Below, piece by piece: positions 35,069-59,729 of a stretch of 59,774 nt of DNA; position 1 is the first letter of the stretch; each line of letters starts with the position of its first letter. Source of the stretch: Lingula anatina (taxonomy: Eukaryota; Brachiopoda; Lingulata; Lingulida; Lingulidae); assembly GCF_001039355.2 (NCBI RefSeq), contig NW_019775586.1:230688-290461 (forward strand), in the 5' to 3' direction. The notes under the pieces were generated by a model. That model was not told the DNA's origin. It saw nothing but the letters and a program-made list of their open reading frames with translations, and made no database searches. The position numbers were made by a program, and so were the translations under genes.

Positions 35069-38000
35069 CGTGCGTGCGTGCATGCATGCGTGCATGCATG
35101 TGTGCCAAGGTGACTCTTTTACATACTAGCCAGGCCAATAGCTCAAAATGAAGCATAACAAAAGTGTACAGCACGCTGTGATAGAGGGCGCCAGTCACAA
35201 GATGCCCCACTTACCATATGCCTCCACAGGGTGGGCAGGTGGTATGGGTGGTAAGGTGGAAGACACTGGGAATAATAAAAGTTGAAAATGTTTGAAGTTT
35301 GCTAAACAAGAAGCATTACTTTTAAATTACATGTATACACAGTATATAATCTTTTATTATTTTTCTTTTTATACTCTAAATGCATGTTTCACTTATCTTT
35401 TAATTTTAAAAATATCGTACTTTTTCTTGTTAGTTTTACTGTACAATATGTCTTATAACTGGTGCAGCCAACAACATTTCTTATAACTTTTATCAAATTT
35501 TACAGCACTTAAAACATTCCTTATTTGGCACAATGCAATTTTAAATGGAATATGTCATTAATTTGTAATTATAACTTTAAAAATTTACCCAGCAAATAAC
35601 TCTACATGTAACTTATTTAGATAAACACTGGAATAGCAGAATTCCTAATTATTTGAACACTTTCCACAAAAAATCTGATTCAAATATTTTAAGGAAAAAA
35701 ATATAAAAATTGTGCTGCTTCGTTTACCTACCTGTAATTTTTCATTTTTTAAACTTTTTTCTCACCTGATTCTGGGACGTTTTTGAAAAGTGTTTCTATA
35801 ATCTTAGTGAACTTAGTGTTGGCTTCACCCTGTTCATTAACTGGTGCATCATAATCTAAAATACATGAAGTATGTTGATGAGAATTGGTTAAGTCTTCAA
35901 TGCATGTATGGCCATTAATTCACTTTTCATCATTTGGTTTTAATAAAATCAAAGTTATACAGTAGAAAAACACACAGTCTTCCACGTTGATGATGACAGG
36001 GTGCATATAAAAAACATACAGAGTGAAAAAAATTCACAAACAGTTCCCTTGGCAGAAAAAATTCTAATTAGTACATTTTTCTGTACTCCACTGTATGAAA
36101 TCTTTCAATGTCCTATTTTCAATTTTCTATCATAATTGCTTCTATGCTTATCCAAAATGGAGACATCAAAGAATATGATTTGACTGATATGAGTGTTTAT
36201 TAATTGAAAAAGGTGTGTTAGAAAACTTAAGGACCAGGTCACAATGAATTAATTGATCTAGCTACTGCACACTAACTTCCCAGGGACTCGCGCTGAGTGC
36301 AATCAGAAAAAAGAGAGCGACACATTTCCTTTTGTTCCCAACATACATAATCGTCTGCTTTTCTGAATATACTAGTGATACAGTTAACTCTTGGAGGAGG
36401 CATGTTAATCTGATTGCATTCAGCAAGAGTTCCTATATATATAGAGTAAGAATGCAGTAGCTTGGTCAATAAATTCATAAGGACAGGCCCTAAAAGATGT
36501 GATCACCTTACCATAACTTGTGACTGTTGCAACATAGCTGGGGTAGTAAGCACCATTCATAAAGCCAAAGTTGGTTCCCCCATGAAACATGTAGAAATTC
36601 ACAGATGATCCAGACTTCAAGATAAATGACAACACTGCCTCCATTTCTGTAAACAGATAGATCAATTTATGGCACTGATAATAAATATGAGTAAAGGTAT
36701 GCAGACTGGCATATTTAAACAATGACGTATCTATATAGTGACTTTGCATGATTTTACATTGCCAGCTACAGTGAACCTTGGGATATTAGAGAAAAAGTTA
36801 CTTTTTGTGTGCTTAAATATATATAATGAATAAAAACTGTTTAATTTTGTTTTTAATGATTTCTGTTGTTACCAAATACTGGTCCCAGTCCAAATACAGA
36901 AACTAGAAATTTGGCAAGTTTTAATTTTTTAAACAATAATAACATGAACTTAATTGTTATCACATAGCATGAAATTGTGCACAGTGTACAAATGGAACCC
37001 CAATTTAGACAACTGACACCATTCAGGTATTTCAAACACATAAGCACTGTACACAAACAAACCCATACGACCATATTTGCAGATGTGAAAACATGGACTG
37101 GACAACTACAGACAGACAGATGGACAGACACACAGACACCCAGTTAGACATTACCTTCATCTTTCATAGTGTTATGTTTGCTTCCCCATACATCATACCA
37201 TCCCGGCCAGAACTCCATGGTAACCAATGGCCATTCAGGGCTCAAAGCAGCAATATTCTTAAATGCTAACTCTCCTCTACTAATTGTGTTAAAGGTCGCA
37301 GTGGGTAAAACTGAAAATAATAAATCAAATTTAATTTTAAATATCTACAGTGTATCAAGTCACCTTGCTGACATTTTAAAACATTTTTTATAATGTTCAT
37401 TGTCTGCCACAATGATACCACTGATAAATCAATTTCATATTCATGAAGAATTATTCATAGATTATATTTGTAATTCATAGCACTATTGAAGTGATATTGT
37501 ATTTAGAGAAAACAATATTCTTAAACTTCATGCTATTTACCACCAGCATAAGATTATCACCTACTAAGGGGGCATTCACAATGAAGCTATCGTATTAGGT
37601 AGATCAATCCAACTCCGTGGAGACTCTTGCTGAATGCAATCAGATTAACTGAATGACATGCCTACTCTAGCAGCACACCAAGGTTAATCCACCCTTAACT
37701 GCTCAAGAAGGCATATCGTACAGTTAAGAAAGTATGATACAGGCCATTCAGAATGAGAAGAGCCGAGTGCTAGCTAGGCGACAACCTAAATATGACGGAC
37801 CTACATGAAAGGAAGTCCGCTTAATCCTGAAATGGTCACACGCCTCCCCACATGTCGTCCCTCAACCGGTTAAATCGAGCCGAGATTTAATTACTGTGCC
37901 CCTGCAGGGACGACGCATGGGGAGGCATGTGAGAGGCGGAGAGACCATTACAGGATTAAGCAGTCTTCCTTTCATGTAGGTCCGCCATATTTAGGTCATG

Positions 38001-40913
38001 GCCTAGCTAGCACTCGGCTCTTCTCATTCTGAATGGGGCCACTGTGGCCTATTAAAAACATTACCTCCAGGCAGACTTCCCTTCTCTAAATGTTCTGCTG
38101 GGTCAGCAGTTAACATTAGTTCTTCCACACCATACTTCAGCAAGGACTGAAACAGAGAGGGCAATAATTACTATATCATATAATATAAATGAAAGTCTTT
38201 TTAATTATTGACATTTGACTTAATATCAAAGGCATATAATCTAAAGTTTCAAGATGCAAACTACAGTTAAATGAAACTTTATAGACAATACAAAGTGGAA
38301 ACGGAACACTTTTATAAAACTTACGTAAAGACTGAATATTTGATTACAAATATATATAATCATATGTATGTACAAAATATATCANCATGCCACCAAGCTC
38401 CCATTCCTTACAGATAGTGCACCCACCTGGGCATGCCACCAAGCTCCCATTCCTTACAGATAGTGCACCCACCTGGGCATGCCACCAAGCTCCCATTCCT
38501 TACAGATAGTGCACCCACCTGGGCATGCCACCAAACTCCCATTCCCCACAGATGTACGGGCCAGGTCTCAGCACTACATACAAACCAACTTCTTGCGCCA
38601 GCTCCAAATATTGTCTTCAACATGAAAAAGACAAAGATACATAAAATATATATATCTGTAAATTACATGTGTAGTTCCAGATTTTGATTTTAGTTGTTGT
38701 GTATGACTACGTGGAGCTGTCATAATACTAAAAAATTAAAAATAAAAGAGTGTGTAAATAAACTTTAAACTGGGTTTTTATGTTATGTGACAATTCTTTT
38801 TTCTTTGTTGAAAGATTGGATTTAGTTTAAGAGTTTTACATGATCATATGATTCATCAATTTTGTGAACTAACTGTTCTTGATTGAAACTTTAAGATCTG
38901 TTTGTCTTATTTACATTCAGTTCATACATGCACCAAACCCTGAACAGGTATTCTTTCACCTATGAGGACTCATGCACAGCAGTCTATGGCAACATTTTTA
39001 TGCAGTAATTACTGTATCTTTTCAGTTGGGGGGGGGGGGTGAATTTTAAAGATACTGTATTTTTGAAGTCCTAAATTCCTGAAATTAGAAAATTCTGCTT
39101 GCATGGTAGCAACAAGACTGAAAAGCAATCTACATGTACCTTGTATTTCTATTCTATAAAGTAAAAGCACCACAAATGCTACACAAAAATATATTTTTAA
39201 TGATTCCAAAATTATGTATCTGAAAGATTGATAACTTTTCCCCATTGAAAAGATTGAATCATTATCATGCTGGCTGGTATATAACAGTTCTTTTTATTCC
39301 ATACTCACACGATGTCTAGCAGGCCATCCTTGAAATTAAATTTCCCTTTAATTTCTTCATGTAAATTCCATGGTACATACCTGGAACAAAGGAGCCAAGT
39401 GATACAAAGATCAGTTTTTAATTCAACTTCTATGTACAGGACTATTAATTATGAATTCCAGTATAAGTTTTGTGTGGAGGACTGCTAATTAACATTGGGA
39501 TCCGATGTCAGGTATAATGATATTCAATTCCTCGCATGATGTACACGTTTTATATATCTTTTCAAGCTACATGTACATATCTTTGATTATTATCATAGAT
39601 ATTTTGAAGTTGAGATATTTTATTAAGAAATAGTATAAATAAGCAAAAATAGTAAATAACAGTTTTGATGTAAGCATTGATTTCTTGTCAAACAAGATAT
39701 AGCAGAAGAATATGAGTTGTAAAAAAATAGTTTTTCTTTACAGCTTGTGATGTGGTAACATTTTAAAAATCCTCCACAACACAGGGGGATGGGGAACAAA
39801 CAACTTTGATATCGATAGGCAGTTATTGTTTTGCAGGCAACAATATCTGGGTCACATCCGTGTGCTACTCTGCAAACAAAAGAAGCTGCAAGATGGCGTG
39901 ACGTGACCTGATGGGAGGGTCATGCATCAACTGCTAGCTCAAGCCATTTCAGTCCACACTCTACAACTCTCCTGATAGATATTAAATCTATATTACATCT
40001 AAATTAATGATCCAACTACTTAAAAACACTAAAGTACTAGTAGTACAGTCAGGTAATTATATCTTAGTTATAATAGATATAATTCTCTGGTACCATGTAG
40101 TTGTGATATTGAAATGATAAAAAAATGTAAAGCGTTTTCAAACGATTTCCTATTGTTATACTACAGGTTTCATTTCAGGTCAGTTTACCTGCCTAATTAA
40201 CACCTATCAACCCTTCCCATCTCCCCTTCTTAATTTATATACAGGTGTAACAGGAATGGCAGTCCTAGGAATGGAAGTCCAGGCTCCTATATGATTAGTA
40301 CAAGTTACACCTGTAATGTTAGTTGGAGTATACTGTGGTTAGTATATGGGACGAATGTCACCTGTACAAAGTAATGGGAAGCGGACTATGGTTCCTAGCG
40401 GACATCCATTCCTGGTACACCGTGTGGGGGCGTCTCGATAGTCCGAAGGTTCATTGGTCCGAAAAGCGGTAACATTTTTATCGATTTTTTAATCAAGGGT
40501 TCATTGGTCCGAATGTTCTATAGTGAACATTCGGACCAATGAACCTTCGGACTATCGCTACGGCCACCGTGTACACAGTGTACTCACGTTGAAACAGTGT
40601 TAAGGCCCGCAGCTTTCACCATTAACAAGCTATGTTTCCAGTATTCTGGCACGACCCGAAAATAATGCACTTCGCCACTCAGCAGTTTGAAAGGTTCGCC
40701 ATCTAAATACAGCGTCTTGTCGTGAGCACGCAGACCCAAGGGACCGCGATTGATTCTAAAATATGGCCTCAGCAAGTACCAGAGACCAAGCACTATGAGT
40801 GTACATATTACGATCCGCCTCAAAGACAACCCATATGCGTGTAAAACGAAAGTCCTCTTAGGTCTGCGTCTTGTCCACATTTTTTCTTGTGACTTTTCTT
40901 CTGTTTGCAACAT
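31161..40913 (-). CDS. GLB1L2/3-type glycoside hydrolase family 35 protein, incomplete in this assembly
   Basis: Twelve exons are visible: 40913-40588, 39380-39309, [missing], 38146-38065, 37310-37155, 36646-36512, 35855-35766, 35265-35215, 34249-34194, 33985-33836, 33344-33252, 32537-32438, 31248-31161. The N-terminus has a basic stretch then a membrane anchor ([15 protein letters not shown]), as in type II Golgi or lysosomal enzymes. GH35 motifs follow: [46 protein letters not shown] (nucleophile Glu region), [25 protein letters not shown], and C-terminal [13 protein letters not shown] and VENMGRLN. The segment normally holding PGPYIC and the acid/base NEYG (about 110-120 residues) is absent between 38147 and 39308, and phases at that junction (2 then 0) do not match. 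The C-terminal GWXKG/NGQNLGRYW-type exons are also absent. I treat this as an assembly defect first; a true pseudogene is the alternative. GLB1L2 resemblance is from memory of the family. Confidence 0.85.
31636..31793. mobile_element. Inverted-repeat element with GGTATTCTCGAA motif
   Basis: Left end GGGCCGGTATTCTCGAAG, right end GTTTGAGAATACTGCCCC, about 158 bp; the GGTATTCTCGAAGCTAT motif occurs twice. Located downstream of the GLB1L-like exon at 32438. Confidence 0.6.
32020..32415 (+). repeat. Dispersed repeat of about 400 bp, copy 2
   Basis: Inverted partner of 18830-19225, inside a GLB1L-like intron, ending about 20 bp from the exon at 32438-32537. Confidence 0.75.
32879..33046 (+). mobile_element. 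Family-1 MITE-like element, copy d (in GLB1L-like intron)
   Basis: About 168 bp between GLB1L-like exons at 33252 and 32537. Ends CAGAGGCCGATTTAG and CTGGATCCGCCCCTG; flanked by TATGA on both sides, supporting a 5-bp target-site duplication. Confidence 0.85.
34396..34952. mobile_element. Non-autonomous DNA element with inverted ends of about 50 bp
   Basis: The left end carries AGAGAGTTTCCG, GAGATACG and GGCTAGATTAATACGT; the right end carries the inverted ACGTAACAATCTAGCC, CGTATCCCAACTG and GAAACTCTCT. About 557 bp with no open frame. A degraded family-4-like copy (about 34671-34811) is nested inside. Located in a GLB1L-like intron. Confidence 0.7.
34671..34811. mobile_element. Degraded family-4 element nested in a larger element
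   Basis: Starts near GGCACGTAGTCGAGGG and ends TAGCTACGGGGCC, with AAAATTGCACTTTTGGGTAA and a C run inside, as in family 4. Confidence 0.55.
35038..35064. repeat. (GT)n microsatellite
   Basis: Tandem GT dinucleotides followed by a GCGT/GCAT-rich tail, in a GLB1L-like intron. Confidence 0.9.
36284..36434. mobile_element. Inverted-repeat element with GACTC..GCTGA.TGCAATCAG arms
   Basis: Left arm GGGACTCGCGCTGAGTGCAA, right arm the inverted TTGCATTCAGCAAGAGTTCC. Single arms of the same sequence occur near 37616-37650 and 41735-41764, so this is a dispersed family. Confidence 0.6.
37741..38040. mobile_element. Long palindrome of about 300 bp in a GLB1L-like intron
   Basis: Nearly the whole element is two inverted arms: GGCCATTCAGAATGAGAAG, CCGAGTGCTAGCTAGGC, CCTAAATATG.CGGACCTACA, TGAAAGGAAG and GCCTCCCCA on the left recur inverted on the right, ending CTTCTCATTCTGAATGGGGCC. 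The centre includes CCTGCAGGG. The well-matched arms suggest a recent foldback or MITE-type insertion. It abuts the exon at 38065-38146 (about 25 bp away). Confidence 0.8.
38386..38545. repeat. 46-bp tandem repeat next to a single N
   Basis: Three full and one diverged copy of a 46-bp unit starting GCATGCCACCAAGCTCCC, beginning right after the lone N at 38385. It lies where GLB1L-like exons are missing, which suggests an unresolved or collapsed assembly join. Confidence 0.85.
40242..40421. mobile_element. Family-2 MITE-like element, copy d
   Basis: Left ACAGGTGTAACAGGAATGGC, right CCATTCCTGGTACACC. It lies in the first GLB1L-like intron and is directly followed by a family-3 insertion. Confidence 0.8.
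40425..40565. mobile_element. Family-3 hairpin element, copy b
   Basis: About 141 bp with arms CGATAGTCCGAAGGTTCATT and its inverse. ACCGTG at 40419-40424 and 40566-40571 looks like a target duplication. Its right edge lies 22 bp from the splice donor of GLB1L-like exon 1. Confidence 0.85.
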
Positions 40914-42598
40914 GAGAAAGGTCCTATATTTCCACTCCACTAGATGTACATTGTGAGTTGAAAATAGTTGTTTATAGCATGCTCAGTCAAGTCACACTCT
41001 TACAGTCGGTGTTTCCGGTGTGACAGGTGAGAGAGGTGTGTGTGTGGGGGGGGGGGGGGGTCGGCTCATGCCCTGACAGGAAAGGTGGTCCTAGGAATGG
41101 AAGTCCGGAGTCCGATATGATCAGTACAGCTAGGTTAGGGTTAGTTGGAGCATAAGGGGTTAGTATATGAGACGAATGTCACCTGTACAAAGTGTTGGAG
41201 AACGGACAACAGTTCCTAGCGGACTACCTGTCACACCTGTTTACTTTTATCCAAAACGAGGCTCCTCGCGGTCCCTGCAGGTAATTTACAAATGTGCCAA
41301 AAAGCACGGTCGTTAAAGGCAAGCATACCCTTGGACAGATACGTGTGACAACTGTTTAATGACATTTAATTAGGAATTTAGCACAGGAAAATGACCATCA
41401 AAGTGATTTTCTAGCGTCAATTGCGACTTTATCGATCTTTATCAGCGAGCAACTACTCAAGTAGGCCTACCTGATTCATATTCCATTGTAGTTAACGTAA
41501 AATCGATCGTTTGGAAACCAGCGAGTAAATAGATATTTAATAAAAATTTAATAAGTGTTTTGCGTTGCAACAATATCAGTATATAATGCGTTCTAGTTTT
41601 TTTAATAAAACTAGTGTAGCTTGCATGCGTTTCAGGGAAGTTTTAAATGTTCGTTTTTTTTTTCTAGCTGCTTGTTCCTAATGCACTTGTACAATCACCA
41701 TCTTTCTATATTCAATACTCAGGCGTGTTTGTCTGTTAATCTGACGGCATTCAGCAAGAGTCCCTGTGGAGTTAGTGGGCATTAGCTAGACCAGTTAATT
41801 TCTTTATGAAGTAAGTACATGTAACAAACAGGAAAATATTTATACTTTATTTTCATGTTTATTGAATATTTTACAATGATTGTCGTAGAACAAGCATTAC
41901 CCTTAGCTAACAGTGTCATGGGGTTTATCACAGTTGCTTGTAATTTATATTTTCCTTGTTTACCCTGGCTTTATTTATACTGTAGCGGCAAGTTATTTTG
42001 GCACCTTGATCAAATTATCCATTGTTAAAAGGATCACATTTTCTAGCAAAACAAACGTTTTGAAGTAAAAAAATCGGGTCTAGATTAGATAAATATGAAT
42101 TCATAAAATAAAATAAAATGCTCAGAAATTTTGATTCTTAATTGCTTGTAAAAATCTCCTAGCAGTAAAAATAATCTTTACCTAAAAGTGTTTCTTTTTT
42201 CACGCTGGTACAATAACAGATGCTCTTATTAAAATACCTGATAAGTAGTTAGTATTAAATGTACTACTGATATAAATAAATAGATAAATCAAAAATAAAT
42301 AAATAACAGAAAAATAATTGACATCATCTCCAGCTATGTATAATGTTTGATTCCAGAGTAAATTACTATAAATTAACCATTTTACAAGATAAAATAACCT
42401 TGCACAAGAACACTGATAATCTTCACACGGAGCAGCACTTAAACTGAACCAGCTAGTCCACCCTGAAATGTTCTAACAAGTAATTATGCAACAGTTTTTG
42501 TTTCCCTTTCACAAGTTTTTTGCAAGGAAAAAATCAGATTTTTATAGGCAAATTTTGGGAAAAGTGTATTATGCATTATGTCATACAGGTAGAGAGTG
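40914..42598. other. Spacer between the GLB1L-like and kinesin genes
   Basis: Would contain the GLB1L-like promoter; no clear TATA box was seen. It has a G run (41046-41061), a family-2 element (41072-41239) and a single arm of the 36284-type repeat near 41735-41764. No exon was recognised. Confidence 0.45.
41072..41239. mobile_element. Family-2 MITE-like element, copy e
   Basis: CCTGACAGGAAAGGTGGTCC at the left; GTTCCTAGCGGACTACC and TGTCACACC at the right; internal GTATATGAGACGAATGTCAC as in the other copies. Confidence 0.75.
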
Positions 42599-55656
<13,058 letters not shown>

Positions 55657-58600
55657 CTAAAACACAATGCTAAATCATTTATTTTAACAAAATAAGTTGC
55701 TCTTAAAAATTCATATGCACATATGCTAAATAATTTCCATATTTCGTCAGTATCATAACCATTGGAAATTAAACTAAAAAGGTGAAATGGTTTTATATGA
55801 CTTTATCCTTATTTATAAGTGTAAAATGGCTGAAAAAAAAAACTCAATTTCAGCATTTTTTCATGTTTCATAAAACAGCAGCACTGGTATACATTTTGCA
55901 ATATTCAAAATATCTCAAAAATCTTAGTATTTACAATTTAGCTGTGGGTATATCCTTTCATTTTCTGGCTATCTATTTGAATGTGCTAGTCTTCAGATAC
56001 AAGTAAGGTGCTCACCACTGTGACAATCTTGTTGCTATAACATTGGTATCAATGAACACAAAGTCAACATACAGGATAAGGTATCTACTGTCCACAGATC
56101 TCACTGACGAGCTCCGTCTTCAATCAGGCAGTAATCAGCAGGATTATCAGATTCTCACACACACCGATACCTTGAGCAAACTTTCTTATCAAAGTGAATC
56201 AAAAGTTACAAATTATCTCTAATCTATCGGGGAAAAAACACGTACAAAGAATTAAGGTATTGTCTTATCTTATATCTTTTCCTTTAAGAAAAAAAATTCT
56301 GCAAAAGTTAGTACCTAAATACATCATTATCAAAAAAGTAAAAGGAAAATATCCCAAATATACTGCAGCTGATCCCATAAATTTGTACACATTTGGAAAA
56401 AAAATTAGGCAGAGTCCTCCAGGCTCCTTCAATCTTTTCTAAGAATGTAACTGAAATCATTTAATCTCTATGTATAAGATGTATCAGATAACTAGACTAG
56501 ACTAAACAAAACTAATCTTATGTTTACAAAAACATCCTAATTCATGTGCTCTTTTACTGAAACTAAGGAATTCCACATACTGTAAGTTCACTGATGTGAA
56601 AGAAAATAGTTCCAACATTTTAATAATCAATTTTAGATTAGCAAGATATTTATTATTAAAATATTTTAATCTTTTAAAAATTCTGGTAACAAATAAACAC
56701 TACCAACTGATGTCTAAATTAAATATATAATGATAACAAATGTCATACTACAAGTAAGCATAAATCTAGAATGAAGCATATCAAAATGGGTATCAATGCA
56801 TTCTGAATAATACTTTTTTCTTTTATCCCCCCCTCCCAAAAAAAAATTGCAATTTTTAATTTCCAAAAGAATCTTTATCCATCTCATCATCAGTCCAAAC
56901 TGTAAAAACACACTTTTTCATTTCACATTAAAAAAAACATATCAATAAGTCTGTTAGATAATTTTGTTATCAAACTTTGATTTCATGGTTTTAACTCAAG
57001 ACATGGGTGTTCAGTTAATTTTTAACATGAAAAATAAATACATTTAGTTCGACTTGTTGAACATTAATTTGTTCTTTAAAAAAAGTACAGGTTATAAACT
57101 CACAGTGTAAGTGTTCTTAATGAATATATTTACATAAAATTGTCTGGATTTTGCTCCAAAGCATTTTTCATCGACTTAACCCCTGTCTAAACTGGGAAGA
57201 AGTCACCAAAATTGGGCAAAGCTAATTTCTTTGTCATGTTTAAATCAACTTTTTAATTGGTCGTTAAGGATAATGATAATAACTTAGTAATGGGCTTCAG
57301 TAGTGTTTTCTCCTGGCAAAATTATCATGATTCTGTCTGAAGAAAAATGGAAGCCCCTTTTGTAGCATTTTTTCAACAGTCACAAAATGCTTTATACATT
57401 GTAACCTTCATTTGTATTGATACTGTGGCTGTTAAGAAAAAGAACACAAGTAAATTTAAATATGTTCTTGAAGATGGACATGACATCATGGATATAAGGC
57501 CCTGGTACAGGTCCTGGTGGGGTCTTCTTTAAAATCAATCTGTGACTAATTCTGTGTATTGCTAATAATGTAAAGGTCACTTCTGAACACACCTTACTCT
57601 CTACAATTCTGAGAAAACCAAAACTTCAGCTTGTATCAATAGAACATGGTGGCACTATTGACAAAGTCCACAAATCAATAGAATTAACCATAGGAGTGGT
57701 GCTGACACTGAGCATAGCTCCACTTCATAGTTCAGTGAAGAGTAATTGACAGAAACCAATAATGACTATAATCCCTAATTCTCAATATTTTTTACTAATC
57801 TATTTGATTAATTTTTGTTTCCTTGGAGTGACAAATCAATTAAATATATAGAATTCAGCTTATTACCTGCATATTTACAGGTGTGTTATTCTTGTGCTAA
57901 TTGCACACCTGTTGTCTTTAACATACAATTACTGTTCTTATTTAAGTTTATATAACCCACTGGTATTGTGGCAGGTTACAAAACTTGTTTACATTTGGAG
58001 TCACAGCAACAGTTAAACTAAAGGGTAAAGAACTAGAACATAATGTGCAGTCATTACATGTAAATACTCAGGGGATTGATCGGAGGACAATAACATTTTT
58101 ACAAAATTAATTTGTAAAAAGAGACTTTTCTTTTATCAGTCAATCAATGACAGCATGAGTCTAAATAGAGCACCTGAGTTCAATGAGTGCACAGGCCAGG
58201 TAACACATGGTGAACAGTTCAATATAAATTACCTGTTCTCAGTCTATGTTTAACTTGGGAGGGGGGGGGAAGAGGAGGAGAGAGAGATAGAGGATATAAA
58301 AGTGCTTCTCTTATTATATATACATATATGTACTGCCAGATTGGTTTCAACTTTGCTTTCAAGCATAACATGCACTAGTACTAGTGTTATATTAAAATTA
58401 GGCAGATAAAAGATACACCTGAAATGTCAAATTAAAATTTGTCAAAAAATCACCTGGTCTATTAGTCAACTGATGTAATATTTGACAATATTTTTTACTT
58501 AGTGACACCTTAAACATGTACATACAAATGTGAATACTAGATTCATTCCATGAAAAGAAACCCTTTGGTGGCTTTAAGAAAACATGAACTCAACACCATT

Positions 58601-58790
58601 TCACTGTTAACCCCCCTCTAAGTAGACATACAATATGTATTATGCACATGAACAAAAGCTGAGCAGAATGACACAATATACGTCAATAGACTAAGCAACC
58701 CACCGTTAGCAACAAAAGATTTGCTCACACATTTTTTAACCGATCTCAATAAACAGAGGAATGCAATTAAGGCAGCTGAAAGTGAAGTAG

Positions 58791-58955
58791 CAGGCCCGTA
58801 GCCAGCAATTTCAAAAGGGGCTTCTTTTTCAAAAAAAGTGGACCTTTTACTATGAAACCCTTGTGTACCTAGATGCAATGACATCCAGAGGGGACATTTT
58901 CTTGGCAAATAGGTGGGTTCTTTCAAACCCCTGTACCCCCCTAGCTACGGGCCTG
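58791..58955. mobile_element. Family-4 element, copy b
   Basis: About 165 bp, ends CAGGCCCGTAGCCAG and CTAGCTACGGGCCTG, with GTGGACCTTTTACTAT inside in the opposite orientation to copy a. Confidence 0.85.
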
Positions 58956-59726
58956 AATAATCTGACCGGCTTCAGGTCACATATCTACCTGTGTCCCTGG
59001 TTGATTATATCTAAATAAACACAGAGCCACGTTGCCTTCAGTTTTCAGGTAGCTGAATACATGGCTGTCCTCAGACTAGAGGCAAATAACTACATGTACA
59101 TGCACGTGAAACCAATCAATATGCAATTAATTAACATCTATCTGTATAGACTGTACTATGCAGTACATAGCAGACACGTCTTGAAGAGTAAACATTTCAT
59201 GAGTGAAATATGAAATAAGTTAAAGAACTACTTGCTTAGTTTTAACAAAGGTAGAACAACACTGCCTATTTACCCAGGAACAGGTAACTTATACTGGTTA
59301 TATAATGGACTAAAGAAGCTATGTTTGTGTATGACTAGGTCATTTAAAAGAAACCTCTTTAAATTCTGTATGCCCTACAGAAATTCCACCTGTGATCCAG
59401 TCATTTGCTTTAGAAAAGTTGTGGTGACACAGTTCTTGGAAGTCAGGTTGCTGTGGTGGAAGACTCAAACGATTAAAACCTTACAAAGTGAATCACTGAT
59501 ATCCCTATGGGCCCTATCTTAAATTTTCTGTATGTCACTTAATATTCAAACTGTTTTGGTGTGTATATTAGTTACATAGATAGACAGATTTAAATCTATA
59601 TCAGAAATATGACCAATTTTATTTAAGTTATTAATTTAAAAGTAATTAAAGCTTAAGTTCTCAAGGTATATTTAGTGCTTTTTTTCTAAAAAGAACATTC
59701 TTGCAAAATATTGACAACAGCATAGT

Positions 59727-59729
<3 letters not shown>

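Noticed and set aside
38408-38687. Repeat-containing frames on both strands with W/H-rich or P/T/H-rich periodic peptides
   Set aside because: They are translations of the 46-bp tandem repeat, not GH35 exons.
40914-40940. Apparent start of the GLB1L-like protein at MEWKYR
   Set aside because: The codon at 40940-40938 is GTG, not ATG; the first usable ATG in frame is at 40913.
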